Assembly: GCF_000495795.1 (NCBI RefSeq)
Contig: NZ_AWGD01000041.1
Coordinates: 1 to 64,000, forward strand
Origin: Asticcacaulis sp. AC460
GTDB lineage: Bacteria; Pseudomonadota; Alphaproteobacteria; Caulobacterales; Caulobacteraceae
Direction: 5' to 3'
Length of the DNA: 64,000 nt
Shown here: piece by piece, positions 55,512 to 64,000 of the stretch
How the letters are laid out: each line of letters opens with the position of its first letter
How positions within the stretch are numbered: the first letter of the stretch is position 1
Translations under genes and position numbers: made by a program
Notes under the pieces: model-generated
What the model was told of the DNA's origin: nothing
The model's input: the letters and a program-made list of their open reading frames with translations, nothing else
Database searches by the model: none

Positions 55512-56666
55512 ATGCCGAACACCGTAAAATCCGCGCCAATCGACCCCGTTGTCCTGACCCAGAACCTGATCCGCCGCGAGTCGGTGACGCCGGCCGATGC
55601 CGGCGCCATGGATGTGGTCCAGCGCGTCCTGGAAGGCTTGGGCTTCGCTTGTGAGCGGCTGAAGTTCGGCCAGATCGAAAACCTCTATGCCCGCCGCGGC
55701 ACGACGGGCCCGAACCTGTGCTTTGCCGGCCATACCGACGTGGTGCCGGGCGGGGTGCGGTCTTTGTGGAAGTATGATCCGTTCGGCGCTGAAATCCACG
55801 ATGGTCTGGTCATTGGCCGTGGCGCCGTCGACATGAAGGGTGGCATTGCCGCCTGGATCGCCGCCGTGTCTCGGGTCGAGGCTCCCGGCTCTCTCTCGTT
55901 CCTGATCACCGGCGACGAGGAAGGCGAGGCCAGCGACGGCACGATCCGCGTCGTCGAATGGCTGCGTGAACGTGGCGAGGTCATCGATCATTGCATCGTC
56001 GGCGAGCCGTCGTCCTCAGCGCAGTTGGGCGACATGATCAAGGTCGGCCGGCGCGGTTCGATCAACGCGACGTTTGTGGTGACCGGCAAGCAGGGACATG
56101 TCGCCTATCCGCAGCGGGCGTTGAACCCCCTGCCCGTTCTGGTCGACCTGGTGGCGGCGCTGAAGGCACGCGTGCTGGACGAAGGCCATGAGGGCTTTCC
56201 GCCGTCGAACCTCGAAATCACCACGATCGATACCGGCAATACAGCGACCAATGTCATCCCGCAGTCGGCGACGGCGCGGGTCAATATCCGCTTTAATCCC
56301 ACCCATTCCGGGGCCGAGTTGAAAGCCTGGTTCGAAGGGGTGGCGGCCGAACACGCCGAAGGTTCTGGCGCGAAGATCGAAGTGCGGGTCAGCATCTCCG
56401 GCGAGGCCTTCCTGACCGAACCTGGGCCGTTCGTGGATCTGATTGCGGAGGTTATCGCGGCGCAATTCGGAATCGAAACGGATCGCTCGACGACCGGCGG
56501 AACGTCGGATGCGCGCTTTATCCGGGCGCTATGTCCGGTGGTCGAGTTCGGCCTGGTCGGCCAGACCATGCATCAGATCAATGAGTGCGTGCCGGTGACG
56601 GAATTACAGGCGTTGGCGGATGGGTACGCGGCCTTGATTGATGCCTATTTCAAGCGGTTCGCTTGA
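55512..56666 (+). CDS. dapE: Succinyl-diaminopimelate desuccinylase DapE
   Basis: 384 aa M20 zinc hydrolase of lysine/diaminopimelate synthesis. Metal ligands in 'CFAGHTDVVPGG', 'GRGAVDMKGGIAAWIAA' and 'LITGDEEGEASDGT'; later 'GEPSSSAQLGDMIKVGRRGSI', 'GKQGHVAYPQRALNPLP', 'TTGGTSDARFI' and 'GLVGQTMHQINECVPV'. ATG at 55512 taken because homology starts there; an upstream open frame overlaps the divergent MFS gene. Confidence 0.95.
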   Translation: MPNTVKSAPIDPVVLTQNLIRRESVTPADAGAMDVVQRVLEGLGFACERLKFGQIENLYARRGTTGPNLCFAGHTDVVPGGVRSLWKYDPFGAEIHDGLVIGRGAVDMKGGIAAWIAAVSRVEAPGSLSFLITGDEEGEASDGTIRVVEWLRERGEVIDHCIVGEPSSSAQLGDMIKVGRRGSINATFVVTGKQGHVAYPQRALNPLPVLVDLVAALKARVLDEGHEGFPPSNLEITTIDTGNTATNVIPQSATARVNIRFNPTHSGAELKAWFEGVAAEHAEGSGAKIEVRVSISGEAFLTEPGPFVDLIAEVIAAQFGIETDRSTTGGTSDARFIRALCPVVEFGLVGQTMHQINECVPVTELQALADGYAALIDAYFKRFA

Positions 56667-56849
56667 AAAACCCCTCTCCCCGTTCTTTTGCCTGCCGGCG
56701 AGGCCGGGGAGAGGTTAGGCGCGGGGCGGCGAGCCTGAGCGGCTGGGTCAGCGTCAGTGCACAATCGTCTTCGGAAAGCCCCTCACCCGATCGCGTTCAC
56801 TTCGTTCCGCTCTCGTCCTCTCCCCGCAGGCGGGAAGAGGTAAATTTAG
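56667..56849. repeat. Intergenic CTCTCCCC/GGGGAGAGG repeat region
   Basis: CCTCTCCCCG...CGGGGAGAGG forms one hairpin (about 56675-56715), and CCTCTCCCCGCAGGCGGGAAGAGG a second (about 56817-56840). These resemble the common interspersed intergenic repeats of GC-rich proteobacteria and fill the gap between convergent dapE and truA, where they may also end transcription. Confidence 0.65.
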
Positions 56850-57623
56850 TCAGATCGAGCTGTAGGCGCCGAAATCTGGCTCGGCTTCATAGGTCACCTG
56901 CGTGAGGTATAGCCCTTCCGGCGGCGCCACCTGGCCGCAGGCGGCACGGTCTTTGGCCGCCAAAGCGTCGGCCACATCCTTAATGTCCCAGCGGCCAACG
57001 CCGGCTTCGACCAGGGTGCCCGTCATCGAGCGAACCTGGCGATGCAGAAACGAACGCGCGGCGAAGACCAGGTGGATCTCATCGCCGAAGCGCTTCACCC
57101 GCGCGATGTCCAAGGTCTTGACCGGCGATTTCGCCTGGCATTCGACATGCCGAAACGTCGTAAAGTCATGCGTCCCGACCAGGGCCTTCGCCGCCTCCGC
57201 CATCGCTTCGGCGTCCAGCGGCTTCTTGATGTGCCATACCCGGCCCATGTCCAGCGCCGGCGGCGCCCGGCGGGTCAGGATGCGGTACAGATACATCCGT
57301 CCGGTCGCCGAAAACCGTGCTGAAAAGTCGTCGTCGACCTGTTCCGCCGCGATCACCGACACCGGTTCACGCACCAGAAAGGCATTCATCGCGTCGCGCA
57401 CGGTGTCCGCTTTGAACGGCTTGGCAAGGTCAAAGCTGATCACCTGCCCTGTGGCATGGACACCGGTATCCGTCCGCCCCGCCGCCGTGATGCGCAGAGT
57501 CTCGCCCGAAAAGCCCAGGATGGCGCGCTCGAGCGAAGCCTGGACGGTTGGGTGATCGCCCTGGGCCTGGAAGCCCTTATACGGGCCGCCGTCATATTCG
57601 ATCAGGCAGCGATAACGCGGCAT
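56850..57623 (-). CDS. truA: tRNA pseudouridine(38-40) synthase TruA
   Basis: 257 aa. Catalytic Asp in '[15 protein letters not shown]' (about residue 52); also '[18 protein letters not shown]', 'RMYLYRI', '[22 protein letters not shown]' and '[20 protein letters not shown]'. Starts 1 bp into the fmt stop (fmt end and truA start share base 57623), so it is coupled to fmt. Confidence 0.95.
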   Translation of the reverse strand: MPRYRCLIEYDGGPYKGFQAQGDHPTVQASLERAILGFSGETLRITAAGRTDTGVHATGQVISFDLAKPFKADTVRDAMNAFLVREPVSVIAAEQVDDDFSARFSATGRMYLYRILTRRAPPALDMGRVWHIKKPLDAEAMAEAAKALVGTHDFTTFRHVECQAKSPVKTLDIARVKRFGDEIHLVFAARSFLHRQVRSMTGTLVEAGVGRWDIKDVADALAAKDRAACGQVAPPEGLYLTQVTYEAEPDFGAYSSI

Positions 57624-58552
57624 CAGATAAACCGGTCGCCCGGTTGCAACTCGGTGCCGTTAAGGAAGTCCCAGGCGTCCTGGGCCGACTTACCTTCGCG
57701 CTGCAGCCGCAGGATCTGGACCACCCCGTCGCCGGTCGCCACCTTTAGTCCACCCAGCAGCAGGGTGCCAGGTGTTTCGCCGGAATGTTCGTCGCTCAGG
57801 CGCGACATCAGCACCTTGACCCGAACCTCGCCCTTGCCGGTCGACATGGTCGTCCAGGCGCCCGGAAACGGCGACAGCCCGCGGATATGCCAGTCGAGCT
57901 CGCGCGCCGGACGGTCCCAATCGATGCGCGCCTCTTCCGGCGTGATCTTGCGGGCATAGGTGACCTCGCCGGCCTGTTCCTGTTCGTTGGCGCCGCCGCG
58001 TTCGATCGCCGCCAAAGCCACCGGCAGAAGCGAAGCGCCCAGGGTCGCCAGCTTGTCGTGCAGGGTCTGGGCGGTGTCATCGTCCGTGATTTCGACCCGG
58101 CCGGACAGGATGATCGCGCCCTCGTCCAGGCCTTCCGACATGCGCATGACTTCGACGCCGGTATGGCTGTCGCCGGCCATGATGGCGCGCTGGATCGGCG
58201 CGGCGCCGCGCCAGCGGGGCAGCAGCGAGGCATGCAGGTTGAAACAGCCGAGCGCTGGATGGTCCAGCACAGCCTTTTTCAGGATCTGGCCATAGGCAAC
58301 AACGATACAGGCGTCGATGTCCAGCGCCTGGAACTCGGCAATGGCATCGGCGTCCTTCATTGATTTGGGTGTGCGAACCGGCAGGCCCAGGGACTCGGCG
58401 AAGGCGTGAACCGGCGACGGGCTCAGCACCTGGCCGCGGCCTTTCGGCGCCGGCGGCTGGGAGTAGACGCAGACAATATCGTGGCCGGCGGCGACCAGCT
58501 CGGCCAGGGCCTTCACGGCGAATTCGGGGGTGCCCATAAAGGCCAGGCGCAT
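57623..58552 (-). CDS. fmt: Methionyl-tRNA formyltransferase Fmt
   Basis: 309 aa. Formylates initiator Met-tRNA using 10-formyl-THF. Signatures: '[18 protein letters not shown]', '[13 protein letters not shown]', the core '[24 protein letters not shown]' with the catalytic Asn/His, and '[16 protein letters not shown]'. C-terminal OB-like domain from about residue 205. Lies 140 bp after def and overlaps truA by one base. Confidence 0.95.
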   Translation of the reverse strand: MRLAFMGTPEFAVKALAELVAAGHDIVCVYSQPPAPKGRGQVLSPSPVHAFAESLGLPVRTPKSMKDADAIAEFQALDIDACIVVAYGQILKKAVLDHPALGCFNLHASLLPRWRGAAPIQRAIMAGDSHTGVEVMRMSEGLDEGAIILSGRVEITDDDTAQTLHDKLATLGASLLPVALAAIERGGANEQEQAGEVTYARKITPEEARIDWDRPARELDWHIRGLSPFPGAWTTMSTGKGEVRVKVLMSRLSDEHSGETPGTLLLGGLKVATGDGVVQILRLQREGKSAQDAWDFLNGTELQPGDRFI

Positions 58553-58692
58553 GGCTACTCCAATAGCTCAGAGATAATTCGTGGTGATGAGTCGAAAAGC
58601 ATTGGCTATCGAGAACCGCAGCGCAGCGTACTTGAGTACGTGAGCAGTGGATCGCAGATAGACGATGTTTTGCAGACCATCAACGCGGATTA
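58553..58692. other. 140-bp spacer between def and fmt with a hairpin-prone segment
   Basis: No gene. The segment around 58612-58668 contains CCGCAGCGCAGCGTACT...AGTACGTGAGCAGTGG, with a perfect GTACT-TG-AGTAC core. It reads like an interspersed repeat inside what would otherwise be a tight def-fmt-truA operon. Confidence 0.4.
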
Positions 58693-59226
58693 TCAAGCTG
58701 CGCGGGTCAGCTTCTTCACTTTCGTGATGGCTCGATCGCGCTTGAGTTTCGACAGGTGATCGATGAACAGCGTGCCTTCCAGGTGGTCCATCTCATGCTG
58801 GATGCAGACGGCGAACAGGCCGTCGGCATCTTCTTCGACAACGTTACCGTTGTAGTCGAGATATTTCAGTTTCACCCGGGCGGGACGCAGCACTTCGTCA
58901 TAGATTTCCGGCACGCTGAGGCAGCCTTCTTCATACGGCGCCACGTCTTCGGACTTCCAGATGATTTCGGGGTTGACGAAGTAGCGCGGCTTCTTGATGC
59001 CCTCGGCATCGGGCTCGGCGCCTTCGGGTTTTTCCTGCAAATCCATAACGATGACACGGATCGGCTCGCCGATCTGGACAGCGGCCAGGCCGATGCCCGG
59101 CGCGTCATACATGGTTTCCAGCATATCATCCATCAGGCGGCGCAGATCATCGTCGACCTTGTCGACGGGCTTGGACACCTGTTTCAGGACGGGGTGGGGT
59201 ACAGTCAGAATTTCACGAATAGCCAT
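58693..59226 (-). CDS. def: Peptide deformylase Def
   Basis: 177 aa metalloenzyme removing the N-formyl group from nascent proteins. All three motifs are intact: '[12 protein letters not shown]', 'EGCLSVPEI' (metal Cys) and '[17 protein letters not shown]' (metal His pair and catalytic Glu). First gene of the def-fmt-truA group. Confidence 0.96.
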   Translation of the reverse strand: MAIREILTVPHPVLKQVSKPVDKVDDDLRRLMDDMLETMYDAPGIGLAAVQIGEPIRVIVMDLQEKPEGAEPDAEGIKKPRYFVNPEIIWKSEDVAPYEEGCLSVPEIYDEVLRPARVKLKYLDYNGNVVEEDADGLFAVCIQHEMDHLEGTLFIDHLSKLKRDRAITKVKKLTRAA

Positions 59227-59281
59227 GGCCTAAATGTAATCGTTCGCACATGAACAATCAAGATAAACAAGAGGTTCAAGC

Positions 59282-60574
59282 TTAAACCGTCTCGTCCTCC
59301 GCCGGCGCCAGGGCCTGGAGCTTGGTCGCCGCGCGCGGCTGGACTTCAATCGACGGCAGGTCCGGGATCGACTTGCCCTGGTGTTCCACCTGCAAATCCT
59401 CGAACCGCCGCGCCTGGGTCAGCACCTTGGTTTCCAGCGATCCGACGAACGCATTGTACTTGTCGACGGCCCGCGACAGCGATGAACCCAGATCGCCGAC
59501 ATGGCCGCCCATCACCGACAGGCGGGCATACAGTTCGCGCCCCAGATCGGCAATCTGGTTGGCGTTCTTCATCTGGTCCTCGACCCGCCAGCCATAGGCC
59601 ACGGCCTTGCACAAAGCGAACAGGGTGGTCGGCGTGACAATGATGACCTTGCGGTCCATGGCCTCGGTCATCAGGTTCGGCTCATGGTCCAGCGCCGTCG
59701 ACAGCAGGCCGTCGCCCGGAATGAACATGACCACGAAGTCAGGCGAGATCTGATCCTTGAACTGATCCCAATAGGCCTTGGCCGACAGGTCGCGGACATG
59801 GGCGCGCAGGGCCTGGGCATGGCGTTTCAGATGCAGATCGCGCGTCGCCTCTTCGGTCGCCTCGGCGGCTTCGAGATAGGCGGTCAGGTTGACCTTCGAG
59901 TCGATGACAAACACTGCCTCGGCCGAATTGCCCGGCAGCTTGACCACCACGTCGGGACGGCGGCGGCCTTCGTCGCTGTCGAGGCTGTGCTGTTCGATAA
60001 AGTCATAGCGCGACGACAGGCCGGCGGCCTGCAAGACGTTGCGCAGAACCTCTTCACCCCACCGGCCCTGGACGCCGGCGCCACGGCGCAGGGCGCCGGC
60101 CAGCTTCTGAGTCACGTCGCGGGTGGCGTTGGAGGCCGTCAACAGGTCGGCGATCTGCTGTTTCAATCCGCCGGTGTCCCCAGCCCGCGCCTCTTCCATG
60201 GCCTTCACCTGGGCCTCAAACCGCGTCAGGTGCTCGGCCACCGGTTTCAGGCTCGAGGTCATCTTTTCCATGGCCAGCTTTTCACGCGCGACGAACGATT
60301 CCTCGGCGCGTTTCAGCAGCGAATCCGCCGACACCTGCATCGCCTGCTGCGATACCAACTGGAACTGCTCGCTCATGGTGGTGCGCGCGTCTTCCAGGGC
60401 CCGCGCCCGCTCACGCAGTTGCGCCACCTCGACCTCGCTGCGGCGCAGGCTATCCGCCATCTCGTCCTTTTGCGCCCGAAGCCCACGGCCTTCGGCAAAA
60501 GCAAGATACCAGGCGCCGGCAAAGACGAGGGCCAGAACCAGAAAACCAAGAGACATGAGATCGAATGCGTTCAT
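59282..60574 (-). CDS. rmuC: DNA recombination protein RmuC
   Basis: 430 aa. N-terminal membrane anchor ('LMSLGFLVLALVFAGAWYLAFA'), a long coiled coil (about 30-130) and the RmuC nuclease-like domain ('AGALRRGAGVQGRWGEEVLRNVLQAAGLSSRYDF', 'FVIDSKVNLTAYLEA', 'DFVVMFIPGDGLLSTAL', 'IIVTPTTLFALCKAVAYGWRVE'). Limits DNA rearrangement; also implicated in phage restriction in some bacteria. Monocistronic. Confidence 0.93.
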   Translation of the reverse strand: MNAFDLMSLGFLVLALVFAGAWYLAFAEGRGLRAQKDEMADSLRRSEVEVAQLRERARALEDARTTMSEQFQLVSQQAMQVSADSLLKRAEESFVAREKLAMEKMTSSLKPVAEHLTRFEAQVKAMEEARAGDTGGLKQQIADLLTASNATRDVTQKLAGALRRGAGVQGRWGEEVLRNVLQAAGLSSRYDFIEQHSLDSDEGRRRPDVVVKLPGNSAEAVFVIDSKVNLTAYLEAAEATEEATRDLHLKRHAQALRAHVRDLSAKAYWDQFKDQISPDFVVMFIPGDGLLSTALDHEPNLMTEAMDRKVIIVTPTTLFALCKAVAYGWRVEDQMKNANQIADLGRELYARLSVMGGHVGDLGSSLSRAVDKYNAFVGSLETKVLTQARRFEDLQVEHQGKSIPDLPSIEVQPRAATKLQALAPAEDETV

Positions 60575-60684
60575 GGATTGTTCCTATAGCGGGATTCCGC
60601 GGGCATGACCAGTCTCATCTCACCCCTTGCACGCGAACCGTTTCGCTGACAGTCTCGTTTCAGGCTGTTGTTCGGGGTCACGCA

Positions 60685-61236
60685 ATGAACGTCAAGGAGT
60701 TGGGCGCCAAGGTTTTCACCTTTAAGACGCCGTGGACCTATCTCTATCTCTTTCTGATTCCGTTCATCAACTGGTGCTTCGCGGCCGTGCCGCAGGTCGC
60801 CCTGCCCGACGGCGGATCGTGGACGCCGATGGCGATCGTCACCGGCCTGGTCCTGGTTGTCCGCGATTTCGCCCAGCGCGAAATCAGCCACTGGATCATC
60901 GGCGCGCTGGTTATCGGTCTGGCCCTGTCGTTCCTGACCTCGGATCCCGCTGTCGCCCTGGCCAGCACCTGTGCCTTCGCCGTCAGCGAACTGGTCGACT
61001 GGGCGGTCTATACCTTCATCAAGCGCCCCCTGTCGGAGCGGGTGGCCATCTCGACGGCCCTCAGCGCGCCGCTCGATTCCGTCGTGTTTTATGCGATCGC
61101 CAGCACGACCATTCCCGGTATCTTCAACATCTGGTCGCTGGCATCGTCAGTCGCTTCCAAACTGGCCGGGGTCGCGATCGTCTATTTCGTCATGCGCCGC
61201 CGCGAACAAGCCGAAGCGCGGGAAAAGACTTCTTAA
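60685..61236 (+). CDS. VUT family transporter (queuosine-precursor transporter-like)
   Basis: 183 aa, five or six membrane segments. 'FAVSELVDWAVYTFIKRPLSERVAISTALSAPLDSVVFYAIA' is the hallmark of the VUT/YhhQ family, whose characterised members import 7-deazaguanine precursors of queuosine. ATG at 60685 chosen; the open frame to 60565 overlaps rmuC upstream. I saw no clear preQ1 riboswitch in the 110-bp leader. Its end overlaps recR by 4 bp on the other strand. Confidence 0.82.
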   Translation: MNVKELGAKVFTFKTPWTYLYLFLIPFINWCFAAVPQVALPDGGSWTPMAIVTGLVLVVRDFAQREISHWIIGALVIGLALSFLTSDPAVALASTCAFAVSELVDWAVYTFIKRPLSERVAISTALSAPLDSVVFYAIASTTIPGIFNIWSLASSVASKLAGVAIVYFVMRRREQAEAREKTS

Positions 61237-61835
61237 CGCCGGCTCTTCAGCGCGTGGGCAATCGTGCCGTCGTCCAGCCAGTCGAGATCGCCGCCGACCG
61301 GCACGCCGCGCGCCAGGTAGGTCACGCTCGCCTGGTTCTGCAGGCCCTTCAGGCGGTCGGCAATATAGTGCGCCGTAGTCTGGCCCTCGACGGTCGCCGG
61401 CAGGGCCATGATGATCTCGTGGATGCCGCCCTCGCGCACCCGTGCGACCAGGCTGTCGAGACGCAGATCCTCCGGCCGCACCCCGTCCAGCGCCGACAGC
61501 AATCCGCCCAACACATGATAACGGCCGCTATAGGCCCCCACCCGCTCCATGGCCCACAAGGCGCTGTCTTCTTCGACGACGCAGATCATGGTGGCGTCGC
61601 GCGCCGGATCGGAGCAGGTGGCGCAGGGGTTGCGCGTCGACAAGGCGCCGCAGACACCACAGGTCACGACCTTGTCGGCGGCGTCCTGCATGGCGGCGGT
61701 CAAGGGGATCAGCAGTTGCTCGCGACGTTTCAGCAGCGCCAGGGCGGCGCGCCGGGCCGAACGCGGCCCCAGCCCCGGCAGCTTGGACAGCAGGGCCATC
61801 AGGCGTTCGATTTCAGGACCGGCACCTAAGGCCAT
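61233..61835 (-). CDS. recR: Recombination mediator RecR
   Basis: 200 aa. Helix-hairpin-helix ('LLSKLPGLGPRSARRAALALL'), C4 zinc finger ('CGVCGALSTRNPCATC'), Toprim domain ('MICVVEEDSALWAMER', 'EIIMALPATVEGQTTAHYIA') and the C-terminal 'YLARGVPVGGDLDWLDDGTIAHALKSR'. Works with RecO/RecF in gap repair. Six bases follow ybaB; third gene of the dnaX operon. Confidence 0.95.
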   Translation of the reverse strand: MALGAGPEIERLMALLSKLPGLGPRSARRAALALLKRREQLLIPLTAAMQDAADKVVTCGVCGALSTRNPCATCSDPARDATMICVVEEDSALWAMERVGAYSGRYHVLGGLLSALDGVRPEDLRLDSLVARVREGGIHEIIMALPATVEGQTTAHYIADRLKGLQNQASVTYLARGVPVGGDLDWLDDGTIAHALKSRR

Positions 61836-61841
61836 GATATT

Positions 61842-62171
61842 TTAGAAGAACTTCGGCATTTTGGGGATGCCGCCTAGCGGCCCCAGGTCACCGGCGGCCG
61901 CCTGCAGGTGCGCACGGTTGATCTCTTCCATCTTGCGGCGGGCCTCACCATAGGCGGCGCGGATCAGGTCGCTCAACACCTCGCCCTCGCCGGGCGCCAG
62001 CAGGCTTTCGTCGATATTGAGCTGCGTCATCTCGCCCGAGCCCTTCAGCTCAAGGGTGACCAGGCCGCCGCCCGACGAACCCGTGGCAGTGCTCTCGCTG
62101 GTCTTGGCGTCAGCCTCATGCAGCTTCTGCTGCACCAGTTGCGCCTGCTTCATCATCTCGGCAAAATCCAT
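61842..62171 (-). CDS. YbaB/EbfC family nucleoid-associated protein
   Basis: 109 aa. 'DFAEMMKQAQLVQQKLHEADAK' and 'GLVTLELKGSGEMTQLNIDESLL' plus 'LIRAAYGEARRKMEEINRAHLQAAAG' are the YbaB/EbfC pattern; dimeric DNA-binding protein. ATG at 62171 shares its A with the dnaX TGA stop, so translation is coupled. The dnaX-ybaB-recR order is conserved widely. Confidence 0.94.
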   Translation of the reverse strand: MDFAEMMKQAQLVQQKLHEADAKTSESTATGSSGGGLVTLELKGSGEMTQLNIDESLLAPGEGEVLSDLIRAAYGEARRKMEEINRAHLQAAAGDLGPLGGIPKMPKFF

Positions 62172-63958
62172 CAGTCTTCGTCCTTGTCTGTGCGCTCGTC
62201 TTCCGGCACGGCAGGCGTGGCGTCGGTGACGGTCGGTAGCGGGCGGGCACGGACCGCCGTGATCTCCGCGCCGGGGAAGGTTTCCAGCAATTTGGCAACG
62301 AACGGGTCGGCTTTCAAGCGCGCCCGCGCCGCTTCGTTTTCGCGTTTGTCGCGTTCGTAGACACTTTCGGCGCCGCCGCCGCCTTCGGTGGCGATCAGCC
62401 AGCGCTCGCCCGTCCATTCGCGCAGGCGCAGGGACAGGCGCCGTACCAGGTCGGCCGGCGCGCGCGGCGCCAGTTCGAAGGTAATGGCGCCGGGCTTGAA
62501 CGCGATCAGGCGGACATATTGTTCGACGTCGGTGCGCAGGCCGATATCGCGGCGTTCGGCAATCAGGGTCAGGACCTGGTCGAAGGTCTGGGGCTTGGGG
62601 GCGACCTGCTGGACCTGCGGACGCACGGCCTGGGCGGCACCGCCCGAGACAGACTGGCCGCCCGGACCGCCGCCACCTGGTCCGGGCACCAGGGGTTCGC
62701 CGTTCTGCAGGCGCTTGAGCAGGGTTTCCGGCCCCGGCAGGTCGGCGGCATAGCACAGCCGTACAAGGGCCATTTCGAAGGCCGCCGGCGCATCGGGGGC
62801 ACGGCGCAGTTCCTCGAAGGCCTTCAGCATCAGGGTCCACAGCCGCGACAGGGTGCCGGCCGACAGTTGCGCGCCCAGCGCCGTGACCCGCATGGCCTGG
62901 GCCTTGGGCATCCGCGTGGCATCAGCGCCCAGGATCTTGGCCACCGAGGTGCCATGGCAGTATTCCAGCAGGTCGCCCATGATCTGGGTCGGATCGGCGC
63001 CATAGCCGTACAGGGTGCGGAAGCCCAGCAGGGCCTCGCTCATCTGGCCGGAAATGATGTTCTCGAACAGGGCCAGGGTCGCCGACCGGTCGGCCAGGCC
63101 CAACATGTCGCGCACAACCTCGGCACCGACGACTTCGCCGGGTTCGCCCTGGACCAGGGCCTGGTCGAGCAGGCTCAAACTGTCACGCACCGAACCTTCG
63201 GCGGCACGGGCGATCAGGGCGACGGCATCGGCATCGATGCGCACGCCTTCCAGGCCACAGATCTTTTCGAGGTGCGGCGTCAGGGTTTCGGGCTCGACGC
63301 GGCGCAGGTCGAAGCGCTGGCACCGCGACAGGATGGTCACCGGCACCTTGCGGATTTCGGTGGTGGCGAAGATGAACTTGGCGTGGGGTGGCGGTTCTTC
63401 CAGCGTCTTCAGCAGGGCGTTGAACGCCCCGGTCGACAGCATGTGGACTTCGTCGATGACATAGACCTTGTAACGCGCCTCTACGGGGGCATAGCGCACG
63501 CTTTCCAGCAGGTCGCGCATGGCGTCGACCCCGGTGCGCGAAGCGGCATCCAGCTCCAGCACATCGATATGGCGGCCTTCGATGATGGCCTGACAGTGAA
63601 TGCCCATCTGCGTCAGGTCGACGCTGGGGCCATGTACGGTCTCGGATTCGTAGTTGAGCGCCCGGGCCAGCAGACGGGCCGTGGTGGTCTTGCCCACCCC
63701 GCGGACGCCGGTCAGCATGAAGGCGTGGGCGATACGGCCGGCGGAAAAGGCATTGGTCAGGGTGCGGACCATGGCCTCCTGGCCGATCAGGTCCTCGAAG
63801 GTGCGCGGGCGGTATTTGCGCGCCAGCACCGTATAGGCTTCGGACTTCTCGATCGGCTTGGCGGCAGGAAGGGACGCCCCGAACATGTCGTCGGTGTCCA
63901 GATCGCGCTCGACCGTGTCGGCGGCGAAGGGGTCATCGTGGTCGGCGGTGTCGGACAT
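62171..63958 (-). CDS. dnaX: DNA polymerase III subunit gamma/tau DnaX
   Basis: 595 aa clamp-loader ATPase. 'LARKYRPRTFEDLIGQEAMVRTL', Walker A 'LTGVRGVGKTTTARLLARAL' (about residue 70), 'YVIDEVHMLSTGAFNALLKTLEEPP' (Walker B), 'ATTEIRKVPVTILSRCQRFDLRR' (sensor 1). Domains IV-V of tau are present at the C-terminus. Oddity: the zinc module that normally has four cysteines after Walker A reads 'NYESETVHGPSVDLTQMGIHCQAI', keeping one. The promoter lies at the right edge of the window (63959-64000), which holds no other gene. Confidence 0.94.
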   Translation of the reverse strand: MSDTADHDDPFAADTVERDLDTDDMFGASLPAAKPIEKSEAYTVLARKYRPRTFEDLIGQEAMVRTLTNAFSAGRIAHAFMLTGVRGVGKTTTARLLARALNYESETVHGPSVDLTQMGIHCQAIIEGRHIDVLELDAASRTGVDAMRDLLESVRYAPVEARYKVYVIDEVHMLSTGAFNALLKTLEEPPPHAKFIFATTEIRKVPVTILSRCQRFDLRRVEPETLTPHLEKICGLEGVRIDADAVALIARAAEGSVRDSLSLLDQALVQGEPGEVVGAEVVRDMLGLADRSATLALFENIISGQMSEALLGFRTLYGYGADPTQIMGDLLEYCHGTSVAKILGADATRMPKAQAMRVTALGAQLSAGTLSRLWTLMLKAFEELRRAPDAPAAFEMALVRLCYAADLPGPETLLKRLQNGEPLVPGPGGGGPGGQSVSGGAAQAVRPQVQQVAPKPQTFDQVLTLIAERRDIGLRTDVEQYVRLIAFKPGAITFELAPRAPADLVRRLSLRLREWTGERWLIATEGGGGAESVYERDKRENEAARARLKADPFVAKLLETFPGAEITAVRARPLPTVTDATPAVPEDERTDKDED

Positions 63959-64000
63959 GGAAGATTTTATAACGCCAAAAGGAGCAAGCGTCTCTCATAA

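Noticed and set aside
60575-60684. Possible preQ1 riboswitch before the VUT transporter
   Set aside because: The leader lacks the A-rich tail and the small stem-loop pattern of the known preQ1 classes; only weak short pairings are seen.

Overview
The window reads as a chromosomal segment of an alphaproteobacterium, most likely Caulobacterales (Asticcacaulis- or Caulobacter-like). I infer this from the GC-rich coding sequence, a circularly permuted two-piece tmRNA gene whose tag (ANDNFAQEHALAA) resembles the Caulobacter tag, an alpha-type SspB, many twin-arginine or signal-peptide-bearing secreted proteins, and a possible CtrA-type box. Nearly all of it is intact, densely packed genes. I see no prophage, transposase, integrase, CRISPR array, rRNA or tRNA gene.

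Layout. 0-4.4 kb: an AlaA-type aminotransferase, two tandem paralogous secreted proteins of unknown function, a hypothetical gene and a RelB/RelE-type toxin-antitoxin pair. 4.4-4.9 kb: a non-coding stretch with a separated 32-bp inverted repeat. 4.9-11.3 kb: tamA-tamB (outer-membrane protein assembly and envelope lipid transport). 11.3-13.4 kb: apbC/mrp and, divergently, miaA. 13.4-21.3 kb: four consecutive paralogous exported S9 (prolyl oligopeptidase-type) serine peptidases. 21.3-26.4 kb: a DUF3828 protein, a GntR/FadR-type regulator, a lipoprotein aldose 1-epimerase and an IlvD/Edd-family sugar-acid dehydratase. 26.4-32.9 kb: the histidine utilisation cluster hutI-hutH-hutU, divergent from hutF-hutC, with a perfect 18-bp palindrome in between. 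32.9-35.5 kb: an alpha/beta hydrolase and a hexuronate-type MFS transporter preceded by a LacI-type operator. 35.6-37.5 kb: an output-less HAMP protein and an Xre/RES toxin-antitoxin pair. 37.5-40.1 kb: permuted ssrA, a globin-coupled chemoreceptor and sspB, so the trans-translation tag RNA and the adaptor that delivers tagged proteins to ClpXP lie 2 kb apart. 40.2-46.6 kb: a membrane-anchored beta-lactamase-family hydrolase, a large cruciform-type inverted repeat, a uvrD-cyclophilin-rusA operon and a small lipoprotein gene whose 5' end runs into a repeat. 46.8-50.9 kb: small conserved proteins (ribbon-helix-helix, DUF4169, YccF), a DUF2807 protein, a slipin and an ankyrin protein. 50.9-64.0 kb: uvrC, an acyltransferase, an MFS exporter, dapE, truA-fmt, def, rmuC, a VUT-family transporter, and the dnaX-ybaB-recR operon.

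Functional themes: envelope biogenesis and export (TamAB, Tat/Sec-exported peptidases), catabolism of peptides, amino acids and sugar acids (S9 peptidases, Hut enzymes, mutarotase/dehydratase, hexuronate transporter), protein quality control (tmRNA, SspB, Def/Fmt) and DNA repair or replication (UvrD, RusA, UvrC, RmuC, RecR, DnaX). The peptidase array followed by the histidine catabolic genes fits an organism that scavenges peptides, but that link is inference. I found no obviously new defence or mobile system. The points most worth a second look are the four-fold peptidase array, the paired unknown secreted proteins, the tmRNA/SspB pairing, the interspersed palindromic elements (one apparently replacing the start of a lipoprotein gene), the missing metal-ligand cysteines in ApbC and DnaX, and the HAMP protein without an output domain beside an Xre/RES module.
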